From: Rhizobium sophorae
GTDB lineage: Bacteria; Pseudomonadota; Alphaproteobacteria; Rhizobiales; Rhizobiaceae
NCBI RefSeq assembly: GCF_013087515.1
Contig: NZ_JABFCN010000028.1
Coordinates: 161,910-225,909, forward strand
DNA: 64,000 nt
Direction: 5' to 3'
Notes under the pieces: generated by a model
Database searches by the model: none
Seen by the model: the letters and a program-made list of their open reading frames with translations, nothing else
Told to the model about the DNA's origin: nothing
Shown: positions 62,176-64,000 of the stretch, piece after piece
How positions within the stretch are numbered: the stretch's first letter is position 1
Layout of the letters: each line of letters begins with the position of its first letter
Made by a program: the position numbers and the translations under genes

Positions 62176-62562
62176 CTACACGAGCTTGATGAGTCCTGCC
62201 TTCGTCGGCCTGAAGCCGCAGGCGCGGTAGAAGCCGGTCAGGTGCGGTTCGAAATCGACATGCAGCCACTCTGCGCCACGCTCCCGCGCAACCCGCGTCG
62301 CTTCCCTGACCAGCCGCGTCGCGATTCCCTGTCTTCGCATCTCGGGATGGACCGATGTATCGAGGATGAAGGCATGGATGCCGCCATCCCAGGCGACATT
62401 GACGAAGCCCACGAGCCGGTCGTCCTGATAGGCGCCGATATGGGCGAGGCTGCGGGAGAGGATGGGGGTGAAATCGCGGTTGTGCGGGGTGCCCCAGGCG
62501 GCGGAAAAAAGCGCGCTCAATTCAGCAGCGGAGGGGAAGGGGTCGATGCGCAGTTCCGGCAT
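62176..62562 (-). CDS. GNAT-family N-acetyltransferase
   Basis: 128 residues. Complete small GNAT: GAYQDDRLVGFVNVAWDGGI, LDTSVHPEMRRQGIATRLVR (acetyl-CoA loop RRQGIA), EWLHVDFEPHLTGFYRACGF and PTKAGLIKLV. A second, deleted copy of its two ends lies at 63785-63884 (MSDLRIDPF and CGF.PT.AGLIKL), so the pair arose by duplication around the DUF1444-like gene. Substrate unknown. Confidence 0.87.
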   Translation of the reverse strand: MPELRIDPFPSAAELSALFSAAWGTPHNRDFTPILSRSLAHIGAYQDDRLVGFVNVAWDGGIHAFILDTSVHPEMRRQGIATRLVREATRVARERGAEWLHVDFEPHLTGFYRACGFRPTKAGLIKLV

Positions 62563-62627
62563 GGGCGGTTCCCTTCATTCGGCGGGTATGGAGGTCTTCC
62601 GGATCAGGGGCCGACGACGTTGCAGGC

Positions 62628-63479
62628 TCATTCCGTAACGGCGACGAGCCGGCCGTCGCGTCGCTCGAAAATCCTGTCGGAGAGAAAATCGACGCCGCGG
62701 TGCTTTGCCATGTCGATCAGCTGCCGGGCCGTGGTCAGCGCGGAGGGCGCTTTTCGGTCGATCACGGCGACTTCGTCGCGCTGGCGCAGGATCAGAAACG
62801 CGCCATCCGGGAAATTCTTGTCCACCATCGCCCAGAATTCATCCGTCATCACGATGGCCGGCGTCAGCGGCGGGTTATCGTCGATCCGGTAGGCGATCAT
62901 GTGATCGTTGACCCGTTCTTCCTGGAGTTTCGACATTTCCCGTAGAATATTCCCCTGCGCGGCCTGGCGGATCTCGGCGACAGAGCGCTCGCCGAGATCG
63001 GCGCGCGAGAGCCCGACCAGGCTCTGCGGCGTGTCCAGCTGCAAGACAATCGCCACGTCGCCGGCAAGTTCCTTCGCCAGGGACGTTGCCGCATCCTGCT
63101 CATTCCCAGGCTGCCGGAAGCGGATATTGGCGAAAACATGCTGCAGGTCGAGTTCCGGCCTGCGGACCGTGACGAGAACGCTCTGCACGAGGTTTTCGAT
63201 GGCGGCCTCGCGGTCCAGATCGTTGCGGAGCGTATAAAGCCTGCCGTAGACGTTGGTGACATCGATCGTTCCCGTCACGGCTTCGCTTCCGCTATTGGCA
63301 AGCCGCACGCGGAGAACGGCGGGATTGCCGGGGTCGATCGCAACCTCCTGGACCTCGGGCTCGCTGCGCAGGCGCGCGGCAACGGCGTCGCGCAGCTGCG
63401 CCAGCGTTTCGGGCGGTTTGGCGGAAATGGGCTGCGCTTCGGAGCGGAGGCCAATTTTCGAGAGAAGGGTCTTGAACAT
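62628..63479 (-). CDS. DUF1444-like (YtpQ) protein
   Basis: 283 residues from ATG 63479, with AGGGAAAC ten bases upstream. An upstream ATG at 63569 would add a signal-like segment (MRIINLSAGIALILTPAAA), leaving location open. The body shows DUF1444-type features: LRSEPEVQEVAIDPGNPAVL, ENLVQSVLVTVRRPEL, HMIAYRIDDNPPLTPAIVMT and DGAFLILRQRDEVAVI. The final part VDFLSDRIFERRDGRLVAV is typical. Function unknown. It lies 65 bases before the intact GNAT gene on the same strand. Confidence 0.6.
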   Translation of the reverse strand: MFKTLLSKIGLRSEAQPISAKPPETLAQLRDAVAARLRSEPEVQEVAIDPGNPAVLRVRLANSGSEAVTGTIDVTNVYGRLYTLRNDLDREAAIENLVQSVLVTVRRPELDLQHVFANIRFRQPGNEQDAATSLAKELAGDVAIVLQLDTPQSLVGLSRADLGERSVAEIRQAAQGNILREMSKLQEERVNDHMIAYRIDDNPPLTPAIVMTDEFWAMVDKNFPDGAFLILRQRDEVAVIDRKAPSALTTARQLIDMAKHRGVDFLSDRIFERRDGRLVAVTE

Positions 63480-63784
63480 GTCGGCGTTTCCCTGATGTGT
63501 CGTGTCCTCGTAAGCTGCCGCCGGCGTCAGGATCAAGGCGATGCCGGCTGAAAGATTGATGATCCGCATCCTGGCCCCCGGCACCGGCGAAAGAGGCGGC
63601 AGCCGTCCGGCCGCCGGCCGAAACGCGTTGCGGCCAACCGGATTTATGCGGCGCGTTTCAGGCGTTTGTTCATGCATATCGTCCCCCGAAGCCGCCGCAA
63701 CGGCCGGCCGTCAGCAGAAGCTAGGACAAAGCTGTTGCCGATCAATGACGGATGAGGCGCATCGGCCGGGAGTGGGCGGCGGCC

Positions 63785-63884
63785 TTATGCCAGCTTGATA
63801 AGGCCTGCCACGGTGGGGTAAATCCGCAGGCGCGAACCGGAGGGTGTGGAGTTCGGCGAAGGGGTCGATGCGGAGGTCTGACAT
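63785..63884 (-). pseudogene. Internally deleted GNAT remnant
   Basis: Starts like the GNAT at 62562 (MSDLRIDPFAELHTL versus MPELRIDPFPSAAEL). Immediately after, in another frame, the end motif RACGFTPTVAGLIKLA-stop appears (GNAT: RACGFRPTKAGLIKLV). The core between them, about 85-90 residues, is gone. Confidence 0.7.
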
Positions 63885-64000
63885 TGGAATTTTCCCTGTG
63901 GCCACGCAGCGGGGCTGATCCGCAAAATCACGTATAACGCCCCTAGGAGCTGTGGACACTTATCTGAGCCATAGGATTGTTGCGGCCAAAGCGAGCATGG
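63885..64000. other. Right edge of the window, no gene recognised
   Basis: The last 116 bases contain no supported coding sequence. The stretch CTGTGGACACTTATCTGAGC at 63949-63968 is AT-richer than its flank and could be the end of a mobile element or the 3' part of a gene beyond the edge; nothing visible decides this. Confidence 0.25.

Noticed and set aside
63949..64000. End of an insertion sequence at the right edge
   Set aside because: Only about 50 bases are visible and no inverted repeat or transposase motif can be shown.

Overview
The window looks like chromosomal or chromid DNA of a Rhizobium species (R. leguminosarum / R. etli group). The evidence is the high GC content with typical rhizobial codon use, RIME-type intergenic palindromes at about 2.1, 7.8 and 49.3 kb, a BA14K-family gene, a large RTX/cadherin protein, beta-helix surface proteins, and many small regulators and acetyltransferases. 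I see no rRNA, tRNA, CRISPR array, intact insertion sequence or prophage. The organism name is an inference from gene style, not from a marker gene.

Layout. 0-6 kb: the end of an unknown gene, the decayed tail of an FtsX-like permease (a second copy of its last 45 bases lies beyond an EamA exporter), then two tandem paralogous parallel-beta-helix proteins. 6-10.7 kb: an ECF sigma factor with its NrsF-type membrane anti-sigma factor, transcribed away from an MxKDx-repeat exported protein, a b-type cytochrome and a periplasmic sulfite-oxidase-type molybdoenzyme. Both divergent promoters carry a GTAACC/CGAA signature. A membrane-anchored intradiol-dioxygenase-like protein follows. 11-17.5 kb: a CPA1 Na+/H+ antiporter, a Kup potassium transporter, a tyrosyl-tRNA synthetase and an MFS transporter. 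18-25.5 kb: a TIGR02594-like protein, a methyltransferase, a truncated and a frameshifted GNAT, a small phosphatase, a PLP decarboxylase, a repeat-tailed membrane protein, an ornithine-cyclodeaminase-like protein and dapB.

25.6-34.9 kb: several VOC proteins, a nitrilase-fold protein lacking two of its three catalytic residues, a GFA protein, a LysR/SnoaL-like divergent pair, an ABC exporter, a phosphodiester-glycosidase-like protein and a UbiA prenyltransferase with a shifted 3' end. 35-43.5 kb: a frameshifted argG beside a divergent Lrp regulator, a membrane-anchored LAS-type metallopeptidase candidate, a MarR-GNAT fusion, an aldo/keto reductase divergent from a TetR regulator, and a RibD/DHFR-like reductase divergent from an HxlR regulator. 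The last three regulators have visible palindromes or inverted repeats in their control regions.

43.5-64 kb: a three-gene ABC-2 exporter, an FMN reductase, a two-component system, a DUF3313 lipoprotein, a GNAT, BA14K with a duplicated upstream region, a Gly-rich exported protein, an alpha/beta hydrolase, a cytoplasmic HtrA-like protease, dusA, a cold-shock protein, a small exported protein, a 928-residue RTX/cadherin adhesin, a GNAT, a DUF1444-like protein, and the remnant of a second copy of that GNAT.

The most coherent system is the sigma/NrsF redox module. The window is also rich in broken genes (argG, three GNATs, the UbiA tail, the permease tails), which suggests either active decay or sequencing indels; raw reads would separate the two.
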